Source: an uncultured Psychroserpens sp. (GTDB lineage Bacteria; Bacteroidota; Bacteroidia; Flavobacteriales; Flavobacteriaceae). From it: a stretch of 64,000 nucleotides of DNA. The stretch spans positions 310,001 to 374,000 of the forward strand of contig NZ_CANMVN010000001.1 in assembly GCF_947501425.1 (NCBI RefSeq), read 5' to 3'. The stretch's first letter is position 1; each line of letters starts with the position of its first letter. Of the stretch, positions 48,027 to 57,546 are shown in pieces. The notes beneath the pieces were generated by a model. It made no database searches. It saw nothing but the letters and a program-made list of their open reading frames with translations, and was not told the DNA's origin. The translations under genes were made by a program, and so were the position numbers.

Positions 48027-48458
48027 ATGTCATTTTCAGAATTATTCGAAAGCGGATTTAAAAAGCGTAACGAAGATCATTTTGCTGCAATTGTTAGAGT
48101 TGCTATGAGTGATGGAATTATCAATGATGCAGAAAAAGCATTTTTAGACCGTTTAGCGACACGTTTAGATATCACCGAAGCCGATTATAAAACAATACTT
48201 AAAGACTATCAAAGTCACCCAATCAATCCACCATTATCATATGATATGCGATTAGAGCGTCTTTATGATTTGGCGCGTATGGTTTGGGCAGATCACATTG
48301 AAGGTGAAGATCAGGTTAGATTGTTAGAAAAATTATGTATTGGTTTAGGGTTCAATCAGGATAATGTAAAATACATTACAGATAAGGCACTAACTTTAGT
48401 ACATTACGAAGTAGATTTAGATGATTTTATTGAAAAAATGAAGAATATGAATCAATAA
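48027..48458 (+). CDS. TerB-like tellurite resistance domain protein
   Basis: 143 aa; HFAAIVRVAMSDGIINDAEKAFLDRLATRLDITEADYK acidic motif. Confidence 0.85.
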   Translation: MSFSELFESGFKKRNEDHFAAIVRVAMSDGIINDAEKAFLDRLATRLDITEADYKTILKDYQSHPINPPLSYDMRLERLYDLARMVWADHIEGEDQVRLLEKLCIGLGFNQDNVKYITDKALTLVHYEVDLDDFIEKMKNMNQ

Positions 48459-48479
48459 GAGATTTATATATTGAAATAT

Positions 48480-48507
48480 AAGCAACCTTTTCAGGTTGCT
48501 TTTTTTA
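48480..48507 (+). terminator. Rho-independent terminator
   Basis: AAGCAACC-TTTTCA-GGTTGCTTTTTTT; overlaps 3' end of convergent fbp. Confidence 0.8.
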
Positions 48508-49509
48508 TGCGTTGCGCATAAATTCTTCAGCTTTATCTACCATATTTTTGCTTCCGCAGATAAACGGCACACGTTGGTGTAATTCAGTAGGTTCGATATC
48601 CAAAATTCTTGTAAATCCGTCACTGGCTTTACCGTTAGCTTGTTCTGCTAAAAATGCCATTGGGTTACATTCGTAAAGTAAGCGTAGTTTACCTTCAGAA
48701 TTTACTGAACTTTTAGGATATAAATAGATACCACCTTTAATCATATTTCTGTGGAAATCAGAAACTAAAGACCCAATATATCTACTTGTATATGGTCTGT
48801 CGCCTTCTTCCATTTGGCAGTATTTAATGTAGTTTTTTATGCCTTGTGGGAAATGTGTGTAATTTCCTTCATTTACAGAATAAATTTTTCCATTTTCAGG
48901 AAATTGCATATCAGGATGTGAGAGGTAGAAACTACCTATTGCTGGATTTAAGGTAAATCCATTAACACCGTCGCCAGTAGTGTAGACAAGCATGGTCGAT
49001 GTTCCATAAACAATATAACCAGCAGCAACTTGCTGATTTCCCTTTTGAAGAAAGTCGTCGATGGTTACTGGAGTTCCAACTGGAGTTACACGTCTGTAAA
49101 TAGAAAAAATTGTTCCAACCGATACATTGACATCGATATTGGAGGAGCCATCCAGAGGATCAATTAATACCACATATTTATTTTGGTGATTTTCATCCTG
49201 ACTATTGATAGAAATAAAATCGTCTTCTTCTTCGCTTGCAATACCACAAACAATATTACGTTTTGTCATGGTTTGAATAAACTTATCATTGGCATAAACA
49301 TCCAGTTTTTGTTGATCTTCACCTTGAATGTTCGTGTCTCCGGCAGTACCAATAATGTCAACTAAACCAGCTTTATTAACTTCATGGTTGACGACTTTGG
49401 CAGCCAATCGGATTGAATTTATTAAACGTGATAACTCACCTGAGGTGTATTTAAAAGAGGATTGATTTTCAATGATAAATTCACCTAGTGTTTGATTTTT
49501 TCGAGACAT
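48505..49509 (-). CDS. fbp: Fructose-1,6-bisphosphatase class I
   Basis: 334 aa; [66 protein letters not shown]. Confidence 0.96.
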   Translation of the reverse strand: MSRKNQTLGEFIIENQSSFKYTSGELSRLINSIRLAAKVVNHEVNKAGLVDIIGTAGDTNIQGEDQQKLDVYANDKFIQTMTKRNIVCGIASEEEDDFISINSQDENHQNKYVVLIDPLDGSSNIDVNVSVGTIFSIYRRVTPVGTPVTIDDFLQKGNQQVAAGYIVYGTSTMLVYTTGDGVNGFTLNPAIGSFYLSHPDMQFPENGKIYSVNEGNYTHFPQGIKNYIKYCQMEEGDRPYTSRYIGSLVSDFHRNMIKGGIYLYPKSSVNSEGKLRLLYECNPMAFLAEQANGKASDGFTRILDIEPTELHQRVPFICGSKNMVDKAEEFMRNA

Positions 49510-49625
49510 GCAGTTGGGTTGTTTTTACAAATATCTTATTTTTTTATTCAACTACAACGTTATCGTTAGATTATTATATGATAAAATTATTAAGTTTTAG
49601 ACTATATTTGAGCTAAAGAAAAGCC

Positions 49626-50105
49626 ATGACATTTTCCATCAGAAAAGCAATTAAACAGGATATGCCTAGAGTTCTGGAGCTTATCAAGGAACTAGCTGAT
49701 TTTGAAAAAGAACCAGAGGCAGTTGAGGTGACTATTGAAGAATTAATCAAGGGTGGTTTTGAAGAGCCCGTTCAGTTTGTGTGTTTTGTTGCCGAGTGTA
49801 ACAATCGTATTGAAGGAATTGCATTGGTCTATAACCGTTTTTCTACATGGAAAGGAGTTGTGCTTCATTTGGAAGATTTGATAGTAAGCCATAACATGAG
49901 AGGTTCTGGTTTGGGAACGGCACTTTTAGACGAAGTGGTTAGGTATGGTCAAAGTTTAGGGGTGAAACGTATCGGCTGGGAAGTATTAGATTGGAATCAA
50001 TCTGCTATTGACTTTTATGAGAAAAAAGGTGCAGATATCAAACGTGATTGGCATATTGTACATCTTACAAAAGATGGAATGAAAAATTATATAGCAAATA
50101 TTTAG
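49626..50105 (+). CDS. GNAT family N-acetyltransferase
   Basis: 159 aa; LHLEDLIVSHNMRGSGLGTALLDEVVRYGQSLGVKRIGWEVLDWNQSAIDFYEKKGA. Confidence 0.92.
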   Translation: MTFSIRKAIKQDMPRVLELIKELADFEKEPEAVEVTIEELIKGGFEEPVQFVCFVAECNNRIEGIALVYNRFSTWKGVVLHLEDLIVSHNMRGSGLGTALLDEVVRYGQSLGVKRIGWEVLDWNQSAIDFYEKKGADIKRDWHIVHLTKDGMKNYIANI

Positions 50106-50106
50106 A

Positions 50107-51357
50107 ATGCAAGTATTTAAATTTGGAGGAGCCTCAGTTAAAAATGCTGAAGGTGTTAAAAATTTAGCTTCGGTGTTGCAACAAGTTGGTTATGAAAATA
50201 CACTTGTAGTAGTTTCGGCAATGGGTAAAACTACTAATGCACTTGAAATTGTAATAAAAAACTATTTTGATAATAAGTCAGAATTACAAAGTTCTATCCA
50301 AGATGTCAAAAAGTATCACAATGAGATTCTTTTAGAACTTTTTGAAAATACACAACACGCTGTATTTAAAAAAGTGTCTTCGATTTTTGAAGATCTTGAT
50401 TATTTTTTAAGTCGCAACAAATCTCCAGATTACAATTTTGTTTACGACCAGGTTATTGGTTTTGGAGAATTGACATCAACAACTATTATCAGTACATACC
50501 TTAATGAGATTGGATTAAAAAACAACTGGTTGGATGTTAGAGAATTTATCAAGACTGATGATTACTATAGAAGAGCCAATGTTGATTGGGAACACACTCA
50601 ATACAAAATTAAAACCAATTTTGACTCCAGTGTGCTCAATATCACACAAGGGTTTTTAGGAAGTGACGCCAATAATTTCACTACTACTTTAGGAAGAGAA
50701 GGAAGTGACTATACAGCAGCAATTTTTGCCTATTGTTTAAATGCCGAAAGTGTTACGATCTGGAAAGATGTTCCAGGTGTTTTAAATGCTGATCCACGAT
50801 ATTTTGAAAACGCCCAATTGCTCAACAGTATTTCATACAGAGAGGCGATAGAGTTAGCATTTTATGGTGCCTCTGTTATTCACCCTAAAACACTTCAACC
50901 TTTACAGCAAAAGGAAATTCCGTTGTTTGTAAAATCATTTTTAAATCCGAAGAATTCAGGAACCATGGTTGGCAAAGGTATAGGTTTAGAGCCTGATATT
51001 CCTTGTTATATTGTTAAGAAAAATCAAGTATTGATATCCTTGTCTTCCTTAGATTTTAGTTATATCGTTGAAGAGAATATTAGTGAGATCTTTAAATTAC
51101 TACATCTCTATAAAATGAAGGTAGATGTGATACAGAATTCGGCAATTAGTTTTTCGGTGTGTTTTGAAAACACCTACAATAATCTTGACCGACTGCTTCA
51201 ACACTTAAAAGCAAAATTTAAAGTAACATTTCACGAAAACGTAAGTCTTTATACTGTTAGGCATTATAACGAACAAGCAATTACCTCTATAGAAAGCGGT
51301 AAAGAATTGCTGTTAAAACAGTTAACTCAAGAAACCATTCAAATCGTAACTAAATAG
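50107..51357 (+). CDS. Aspartate kinase
   Basis: 416 aa; MQVFKFGGASVKNAEGVKNLA, TTLGREGSDYTAAIFAYCLNAESVTIWKDVPGVLNADPR, ASVIHPKTLQP. Confidence 0.92.
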   Translation: MQVFKFGGASVKNAEGVKNLASVLQQVGYENTLVVVSAMGKTTNALEIVIKNYFDNKSELQSSIQDVKKYHNEILLELFENTQHAVFKKVSSIFEDLDYFLSRNKSPDYNFVYDQVIGFGELTSTTIISTYLNEIGLKNNWLDVREFIKTDDYYRRANVDWEHTQYKIKTNFDSSVLNITQGFLGSDANNFTTTLGREGSDYTAAIFAYCLNAESVTIWKDVPGVLNADPRYFENAQLLNSISYREAIELAFYGASVIHPKTLQPLQQKEIPLFVKSFLNPKNSGTMVGKGIGLEPDIPCYIVKKNQVLISLSSLDFSYIVEENISEIFKLLHLYKMKVDVIQNSAISFSVCFENTYNNLDRLLQHLKAKFKVTFHENVSLYTVRHYNEQAITSIESGKELLLKQLTQETIQIVTK

Positions 51358-51379
51358 TTTATTTAGTACATTTACACTC

Positions 51380-53212
51380 ATGACCAAACAACAAGATACA
51401 GGATTAGTTACCGCAAAAGAAGTTGCAAAAGCAATTAAGGCTGACAAGTATGGTTTTATAGGGACTTTCTTTGGCTGGTTACTAATGAAGGTATTAAAAA
51501 TATCAACGCTTAATAGAATTTATAAACGAAATAAGCATCTAAGCGATGTTGAGTTTTTAGATGCTATTCTGGACGATTTTCAAATTAAATTTGAGATTCC
51601 TGAAGAAGATCTTAAGCGTTTACCAAAAGATGGCGCCTATATCACAGTGTCTAATCATCCTCTAGGAGGTATTGATGGTATCTTGCTACTCAAGCTTATG
51701 ATTGAGCAGCGTCAGGATTTTAAAATTATTGCGAATTTCTTATTACATCGTATTGAACCTTTGAAACCTTACATTATGCCTGTTAACCCTTTTGAAGACA
51801 GAAAAGATGTAAAATCGAGTGTTGCAGGTTTCAAGAATGCAATTTTGCATTTACGTGAAGGACATCCATTAGGTGTATTCCCAGCAGGTGAAGTGTCAAC
51901 TTATAAAGATGGAAAATTAGTGGTTGATAAACCATGGGAAGAAGCTGCAATGAAATTAATAAAAAAGGCTGAAGTACCTGTGGTTCCAATATATTTCCAC
52001 GCAAAAAATAGTAAGTTATTTTATAAGCTTTCCAAGATTAGCGATACGTTTAGAACGGCAAAGTTACCATCGGAATTACTCACTCAAAAAAACCGAATTA
52101 TCAAGGTTAGAATAGGAAAGCCTATTTCAGTAAATGACCAAAAAGAGCAAACAACAATTGCTGATTTTTCTGAGTTTATAAGACGAAAAACATACATGTT
52201 ATCTAATGCGTTTGAAGACAAACCTAAAATATTAGATAATTTGTCAAACACCTTAAAGCCACCAGCAAAACCTCCAAAACGGATTGTAGGCTCTGTAAGT
52301 GCTGAAAAAATGGCTACTGAAGTTGATGCTCTTCGTGAGGCAGATCTCAGACTTTTAGTTAGTAAAAATTATGAGGTGTATCTTACACCTGCAGACCGAA
52401 TTCCTAATATTCTTCATGAAATAGGCCGATTGCGTGAGATCACATTTAGAGAAATTGGTGAGGGTACTAATGAAGCCATCGATTTAGATAGTTTTGATAC
52501 TTACTATCATCATATGTTTTTATGGGATGCTGACTTCAAAAAGCTTGCAGGTGCTTATAGAATGGGATTAGGTTCAAAAATTTATGCACGCTATGGCATT
52601 GACGGTTTTTACTTGCAAGATCTCTTTAGATTTGAGCCAGAGTTGTACAAAATGATGAGTGAATCTATTGAAATGGGTAGAGCTTTCATCATCAAAGAGT
52701 ATCAGCAAAAACCAATGCCTTTATTTTTACTTTGGAAAGGTATTGTTCATACTACTTTGCGCTATCCAGAACACAAATATCTAATTGGAGGTGTGAGTAT
52801 TAGTAATCAATTTTCAAATTTTTCAAAATCTTTGATGATTGAGTTTATGAAGTCTCATTACTACGATCCTTATGTTGCACAGTATGTACACCCTAAAAAA
52901 GAATTCAAGGTAAAACTTAAGGATGCAGATAAAGACTTTGTGTTTGATGCTACGGAGGCTGATCTCAATAAGTTTGATAAAATTATTGATGAGATAGAGC
53001 CAGGAGCATTACGATTACCAGTACTACTAAAAAAATATATTAAGCAAAATGCTAAGTTAGTGGCATTCAATGTCGATCCGTTGTTTAATAACTCTGTCGA
53101 TGGCTTGATGTATATCAAAATTGCCGACTTACCCGAAAGTACTGTAAAACCTGTTATGGAAGAATTTCAAGCTGAATTGGAACGTAAATTTTCAAGTAAC
53201 AATGAAGGTTAG
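51380..53212 (+). CDS. olsF: OlsF-like bifunctional acyltransferase (N-terminal PlsC-type O-acyltransferase, C-terminal GNAT/hemolysin-type N-acyltransferase)
   Basis: 610 aa; ITVSNHPLGGIDGILLLKLM, GVFPAGEVSTYKDGK, then LREITFREIGEGTNEAIDLDSFDTYYHHMFLWDADFKKLAGAYRMG and EMGRAFIIKEYQQKPMPLFLLWKGI. Confidence 0.75.
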   Translation: MTKQQDTGLVTAKEVAKAIKADKYGFIGTFFGWLLMKVLKISTLNRIYKRNKHLSDVEFLDAILDDFQIKFEIPEEDLKRLPKDGAYITVSNHPLGGIDGILLLKLMIEQRQDFKIIANFLLHRIEPLKPYIMPVNPFEDRKDVKSSVAGFKNAILHLREGHPLGVFPAGEVSTYKDGKLVVDKPWEEAAMKLIKKAEVPVVPIYFHAKNSKLFYKLSKISDTFRTAKLPSELLTQKNRIIKVRIGKPISVNDQKEQTTIADFSEFIRRKTYMLSNAFEDKPKILDNLSNTLKPPAKPPKRIVGSVSAEKMATEVDALREADLRLLVSKNYEVYLTPADRIPNILHEIGRLREITFREIGEGTNEAIDLDSFDTYYHHMFLWDADFKKLAGAYRMGLGSKIYARYGIDGFYLQDLFRFEPELYKMMSESIEMGRAFIIKEYQQKPMPLFLLWKGIVHTTLRYPEHKYLIGGVSISNQFSNFSKSLMIEFMKSHYYDPYVAQYVHPKKEFKVKLKDADKDFVFDATEADLNKFDKIIDEIEPGALRLPVLLKKYIKQNAKLVAFNVDPLFNNSVDGLMYIKIADLPESTVKPVMEEFQAELERKFSSNNEG

Positions 53213-54251
53213 TTTTTCAGTTTTAACACTCCTACTTTCAACTTTTCTTTCTTTTTCCCAGAGTATAACAGGTGTTGTACTTGATGCTCAAACCAGAATG
53301 CCAATTGAAAGTGCATCAGTCTATTTTGACAATACAACTATTGGAACATCAACAAATGATAAAGGTGAGTTTGAAATTGAAAAAGGAGATCATATTAATG
53401 CTACACTGGTCATTTCATTTCTGGGATATGAAAAAGTCCTGATTACTGATTACAATGATAAAATCAATTTAGAAATTCTTTTAAAAGAAGCTCCTGATGC
53501 TTTAGATGAGGTTGTGATATCTAGTTTTGATGGGATGTCTAAAGCCTTAAAATTACAGTTTTTTAGAGAACAATTTTTAGGAAAATCGAAACTGGCAGAA
53601 TCCTGTATAATCCTTAATGAAGATGATTTGATCCTGAAGTATGATAAAGAGAAAAAACAACTTTCGGCTTCAGCATTAAACCCTATTCAGGTTAAAAATG
53701 AAGACTTACAATACCTTATAACTTTTGAACTTGAAGCTTTTGAACTTTATTTTAGTTACGCCAACTTATTGAAAGAACAATTTAGAATTCGGTCTATGTT
53801 CTACTTAGGCACGTCGTTTTATAAACCCATGGAGAGCTCAAAGAACAGACGAACAGAAAAGAAAAGAGAGAGAGTCTACAAAGGATCAGTATTGCATTTT
53901 ATGCGAGCACTGACTGCAGAACAACTAAAAAAAGAAAAGTTTTCAATTTTCAGAGATGGTTTAGGTGTAAAACCCGATAAATATATTTCAGTATCAACAG
54001 TGGATATCACTGGACTTTTTCTTGTTAAAATGAAAGGTCCATTAACCGTTTTATACAAAGGAGATAAACAAACAGAGATTAAATTATCGCAATCAAATAT
54101 TTTACAAGATCCATTTTTTAATATTGAATTCTATGTCGATCGATTTGGAAACTATAGTCCTATAAGCGCCTTTTATCTCGTTGGATATATGGGAAACCTT
54201 AGAGTAGGAGACAGCTTGCCCCTAGATTATAATGTAGAAGGCGATAAGTAG
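53202..54251 (+). CDS. Carboxypeptidase-like regulatory-domain protein, exported
   Basis: 349 aa; signal peptide, ITGVVLDAQTRMPIESASVYFDNTTIGTSTNDKGEFEIE. Confidence 0.85.
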   Translation: MKVSFSVLTLLLSTFLSFSQSITGVVLDAQTRMPIESASVYFDNTTIGTSTNDKGEFEIEKGDHINATLVISFLGYEKVLITDYNDKINLEILLKEAPDALDEVVISSFDGMSKALKLQFFREQFLGKSKLAESCIILNEDDLILKYDKEKKQLSASALNPIQVKNEDLQYLITFELEAFELYFSYANLLKEQFRIRSMFYLGTSFYKPMESSKNRRTEKKRERVYKGSVLHFMRALTAEQLKKEKFSIFRDGLGVKPDKYISVSTVDITGLFLVKMKGPLTVLYKGDKQTEIKLSQSNILQDPFFNIEFYVDRFGNYSPISAFYLVGYMGNLRVGDSLPLDYNVEGDK

Positions 54252-54382
54252 TTTGCCACAAATTTTTTCTTAATTATTTAATTCCTTCTCTTGCTTTTTG
54301 AAAAGGTATTTTACTATAAAAGCATCAAAAATTATGATGTAGTAGCATAGCGTTTTTACTGTGTATGAAAAGACACTTTTAT

Positions 54383-54955
54383 TTAACAACAGGTTATTTT
54401 TAAGCGGTGAGCATTCCACAATGATTTTCCTTGTGGAAGGATCAAGATCAAATGAATTAAAGCTAATACAATACTACCTGGAATAATATTAATAGCAATA
54501 AACTGCATCACGTCTTTTCCAAAACCAGGATCTAAACCATAAGTTAAAGTTAATGCGCCATCGCTTATAGAAATTCGTGTAGCTATGATCAGGATAATAG
54601 CTGCAAAATGAAAACTGTTAGAAAAAAGATGAATGATATATTCCCATTTAGGCAAACCATTCATAAATGCTCTGCTATCATTTTCTACATAAGCATCAAT
54701 TCCAAGCGTAATAAGATCAAGTATGACCAAACTTAATCCAATATAAAAACTCCATGGATATACAGTATTAATAAATAAAAAGCAAATGATCAAAGGAAAT
54801 AGAATGGCTCTAATAGTATGTGTTTTATGCTCAAACAGGCTCTCTTTTTTATTAAAAAGTTCATATTTCCATATATGAAGATAGAAACCGTCATAGGTTG
54901 CTAAAACCATAAAAAAGATAAGACATAAAGATGATAAATAATACAGAGTTTCCAT
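54383..54955 (-). CDS. Polytopic membrane protein, unknown function, C-terminal -CC
   Basis: 190 aa, several hydrophobic helices, ends ...RLKITCC; same orientation as the ArsR/DUF6428-like genes. Confidence 0.8.
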   Translation of the reverse strand: METLYYLSSLCLIFFMVLATYDGFYLHIWKYELFNKKESLFEHKTHTIRAILFPLIICFLFINTVYPWSFYIGLSLVILDLITLGIDAYVENDSRAFMNGLPKWEYIIHLFSNSFHFAAIILIIATRISISDGALTLTYGLDPGFGKDVMQFIAINIIPGSIVLALIHLILILPQGKSLWNAHRLKITCC

Positions 54956-54973
54956 AGTTAGAATGTTTATAAA

Positions 54974-55465
54974 TTAACAGCAGTTTCCTTCTGGAGAACA
55001 ACAAGGAGCTTCACTTTCTGTAGTAATAGTCTCAGGAACACCACATAGTTCTTTGGCTTTGCAATCTGTTTTTTCAATGGCTAATTTAAGGATAAGCTTA
55101 TTGTCTTGTATCTGGTAATCGTTTACAAAAAGTTGTGCTGTATGAAATGTAGGATTACTGTATTCAAATTTTACTTCAGCATCAAGTGTGTAAGGTTTCA
55201 TATTACCTACTTTCTTGAGAATACCCATTGCTTTGAACACAGACATGCATTCTGTTTTATTCTCATCATTTGGACTTTCCCATAGTTGGATAATGGTTTC
55301 TTTCCAAGAATCGGTTTGCGCGCCACAATCAACAGAATCAACAGTAATATGTTTTACTTCTGTGATATGATAATTTGCAGCTACAAAAACGTTAGGAGCA
55401 TATTCAAACCATAATTCTTTATTATTATGTTGATCCAGTATTGAAAATAATTCTTGTGTTTTCAT
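54974..55465 (-). CDS. DUF6428-like protein with Cys-rich C-terminus
   Basis: 163 aa; LWFEYAPNVFVAANYHITEVKHITVDSVDCGAQTDSWKETIIQLW; C-terminus CCSPEGNCC; next to ArsR. Confidence 0.75.
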   Translation of the reverse strand: MKTQELFSILDQHNNKELWFEYAPNVFVAANYHITEVKHITVDSVDCGAQTDSWKETIIQLWESPNDENKTECMSVFKAMGILKKVGNMKPYTLDAEVKFEYSNPTFHTAQLFVNDYQIQDNKLILKLAIEKTDCKAKELCGVPETITTESEAPCCSPEGNCC

Positions 55466-55520
55466 CTTAATTTAAATTTTAGTTCATGTCATGAGTGAGT
55501 TAAGTAAAATGGAATGTCTT

Positions 55521-55874
55521 CTAACAACAGTTGGATGTCGTTTTATTAAAAAATGAATTCAGTAAGAGTTGAACTTCCTGAAATCGTTCAATATTCAAAC
55601 AATAATATTTCTTTTTGCCTTCAAATGTTCCTTTCAGGAGTCCGGTATCTCCAATAACAGCAAGATGTTGAGATATGGTAGCTTGTGATAAACCTATTTC
55701 ATCCACAAGGTCATTACAAATACAACCTTCCTGTTCGCTAATGTATTTTAAAATAGCTACACGCGCTGGATGAGCAAAAACTTTTGCAAAACTGGCAATT
55801 TGATTAATGCTTTCAGGAAAAATAAAACGTTTCGTAACTCCCATAATATAACTTTGTGAGGTAAAGGTAATCAT
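55521..55874 (-). CDS. ArsR-family HTH transcriptional regulator
   Basis: 117 aa; AKVFAHPARVAILKYISEQEGCICNDLVDEIGLSQATISQHLAVIGDTGLLKGTFEGKKKYY; possible internal start at 55844. Confidence 0.93.
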   Translation of the reverse strand: MITFTSQSYIMGVTKRFIFPESINQIASFAKVFAHPARVAILKYISEQEGCICNDLVDEIGLSQATISQHLAVIGDTGLLKGTFEGKKKYYCLNIERFQEVQLLLNSFFNKTTSNCC

Positions 55875-55875
55875 A

Positions 55876-55905
55876 ATTATCGTAATATTGCAATATTACG
55901 ATAAT
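55876..55905. promoter_or_regulatory. Perfect 30-bp palindrome, candidate ArsR operator
   Basis: ATTATCGTAATATTGCAATATTACGATAAT equals its own reverse complement; immediately upstream of the arsR-family gene. Confidence 0.8.
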
Positions 55906-55911
55906 ATATTA

Positions 55912-55942
55912 ATAAAAAAAGCCAGAAGGTGAATTCTGGCCT
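55912..55942 (-). terminator. Rho-independent terminator after DUF4870 gene
   Basis: Minus strand GCCAGAATTC-ACC-TTCTGGCTTTTTTT. Confidence 0.75.
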
Positions 55943-55947
55943 TGTAT

Positions 55948-56457
55948 TTATAATGATTTAAACCAGTCTTGAAACTGATTGCCAAGTAAGAAAACAGGTT
56001 TTTTCTCTCCGCTAAATGCTCCAACTAAACTCATAATCCACATGGCAAATGGTAAAATCCATGCTACAAGATTAACAATAGGAATAATTGCACATACAAA
56101 AGCTAAAAGCATAATTCCTAATACTTGTCTAATGTAAAATGAGCCTAATTCAGATTTTGGATTATTCATAACTAAGGCTATAATCCATCCTATCAGTGTA
56201 AGGTGACTTATAATTGCTACATTTTTACCGTCACTTAGTACTTCCTTGGCGTCATTTGCAAATTCTTTTGCAGAGGCCTTGGCGTCTTCAGCGAATTCAG
56301 AGGCTTTTTCTTTAGCCTCACCAGCAAACTCTTTCGCATCATCTGCAAATTCACTTGCTTTTTCACTTACTTTATCGGCTGCTTTTTTTGCACCTTCTTT
56401 GGCATCTCCTAACATATCGTTAAGGTCATCGCCTAGGCTTTTACTATCGTCAGACAT
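55948..56457 (-). CDS. DUF4870 membrane protein with LEA-like N-terminal repeats
   Basis: 169 aa; N-term KASEFADDAKEFAGEAKEKASEFAEDAKASAKEFANDAKE repeats; C-term NVAIISHLTLIGWIIALVMNNPKSELGSFYIRQVLGIMLLAFVCAIIPIVNLVAWILPFAMWIMSLVGA. Confidence 0.85.
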   Translation of the reverse strand: MSDDSKSLGDDLNDMLGDAKEGAKKAADKVSEKASEFADDAKEFAGEAKEKASEFAEDAKASAKEFANDAKEVLSDGKNVAIISHLTLIGWIIALVMNNPKSELGSFYIRQVLGIMLLAFVCAIIPIVNLVAWILPFAMWIMSLVGAFSGEKKPVFLLGNQFQDWFKSL

Positions 56458-56514
56458 TTGATTTAATGTTTTTTGGTTATGCGTATAAAGTTAATAAAAA
56501 TCAGCTAATTAGAC

Positions 56515-57111
56515 TTATTTTTTTCCAAACAGTCTTTGAAAGAAACCTTTGGTTTTTTCTTTTGTTTCTGTGTAGGTTTCCTTGACATCTTCTGCCAGAT
56601 CTTCTAGCTTATCTTCGGCTACATCAGCTAATTCTGAAGCTTTATCTACGGCACTACCCAAAGCTTCTTTTGCTTCTCCGGCAAATTTTGTTGCTTTCTC
56701 TTTCGCTGTATCTGCAAATTCCTCTAATTTTTCTCCAGCTTCATCGACAAACACAGAAGCTTTTTCTTTGGCTTCTGTATAGGTTTCTTTGGCATCCTCG
56801 GCAAAATCAGTAGCCTTATCCTTGGCAACATCAGTAAATTCACCAAGTTTTTCACCAGCCTCATTTGCCAGTTCATTTGCTTTGTCTTTGGCGTTATTCA
56901 GCATCTCTTTTCCGTCTCCTTGTATGAATTCATTGGCCTTGTCTTTGACATTACTTAAAACCTCCTTAGCGTCGGCAGCTAATTCATTAGCTTTCTCTTT
57001 AATATCATTAGCTTTATTGTCAATTGCGTCAGTTGTATCATTGGCAGTATCTTCTGCAGATCCAACAGTATGGTTTATATTATCTTCTAAGCTTTTATTT
57101 TCTTCAGTCAT
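56515..57111 (-). CDS. LEA-like/apolipoprotein-like repeat protein
   Basis: 198 aa almost entirely A/K/E/D repeats, e.g. AGEKLEEFADTAKEKATKFAGEAKEALGSAVDKASELADVAEDKLEDLAEDVKETYTETKEK. Confidence 0.8.
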   Translation of the reverse strand: MTEENKSLEDNINHTVGSAEDTANDTTDAIDNKANDIKEKANELAADAKEVLSNVKDKANEFIQGDGKEMLNNAKDKANELANEAGEKLGEFTDVAKDKATDFAEDAKETYTEAKEKASVFVDEAGEKLEEFADTAKEKATKFAGEAKEALGSAVDKASELADVAEDKLEDLAEDVKETYTETKEKTKGFFQRLFGKK

Positions 57112-57159
57112 TGTTGTTGTTTATTTATGAGTAGTTTTGATAAGATATTTGTTACACTA

Positions 57160-57546
57160 CTACTTAAATGCCTGATCAATGGGTTCCCAGAGTTCAATTT
57201 TGTTTCCCTCGTTATCCAATATCCAACCAAACTTTCCGTAGTCATATTCTTCCATATCTCCTACTATTGTGACACCTTCTTCTTTTAAAGTCACTAATAA
57301 TTCTTTTAAGTTTTCAACACGATAGTTGAACATGAACTCTTTTTTTGAAGGCTCAAAGTATTTGGTGTCGTCTTTAAATGGACTCCATTGGGTTGAACAG
57401 TCGTTACCATCTTTATCTTTCCACCAAAATGTACAACCATAATCATCAGTATTGAAACCTAAATGCTTCTTATACCAATCTTTTGAGGCTTTTGGATTTT
57501 TAGATTTAAAAAATAATCCGCCTATTCCTGTGACACGTTTTTTCAT
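57160..57546 (-). CDS. VOC (glyoxalase/bleomycin resistance) family protein
   Basis: 128 aa; GIGGLFFKSKNPKASKDWYKKHLGFNTDDYGCTFWW, GWILDNEGNKIELWEP. Confidence 0.9.
   Translation of the reverse strand: MKKRVTGIGGLFFKSKNPKASKDWYKKHLGFNTDDYGCTFWWKDKDGNDCSTQWSPFKDDTKYFEPSKKEFMFNYRVENLKELLVTLKEEGVTIVGDMEEYDYGKFGWILDNEGNKIELWEPIDQAFK

Noticed and set aside
55876-55905. Palindrome as a rho-independent terminator
   Set aside because: AT-rich dyad without a following T-tract on either side in the right context, and located upstream of the ArsR start; operator is a better fit.
56582-57130. Long S/A/L-rich + strand ORFs (e.g. 56582-56782, 56789-57130) as real genes
   Set aside because: They are antisense shadows of the A/K/E-repeat LEA-like gene; codon periodicity of the repeat keeps the opposite frame open.
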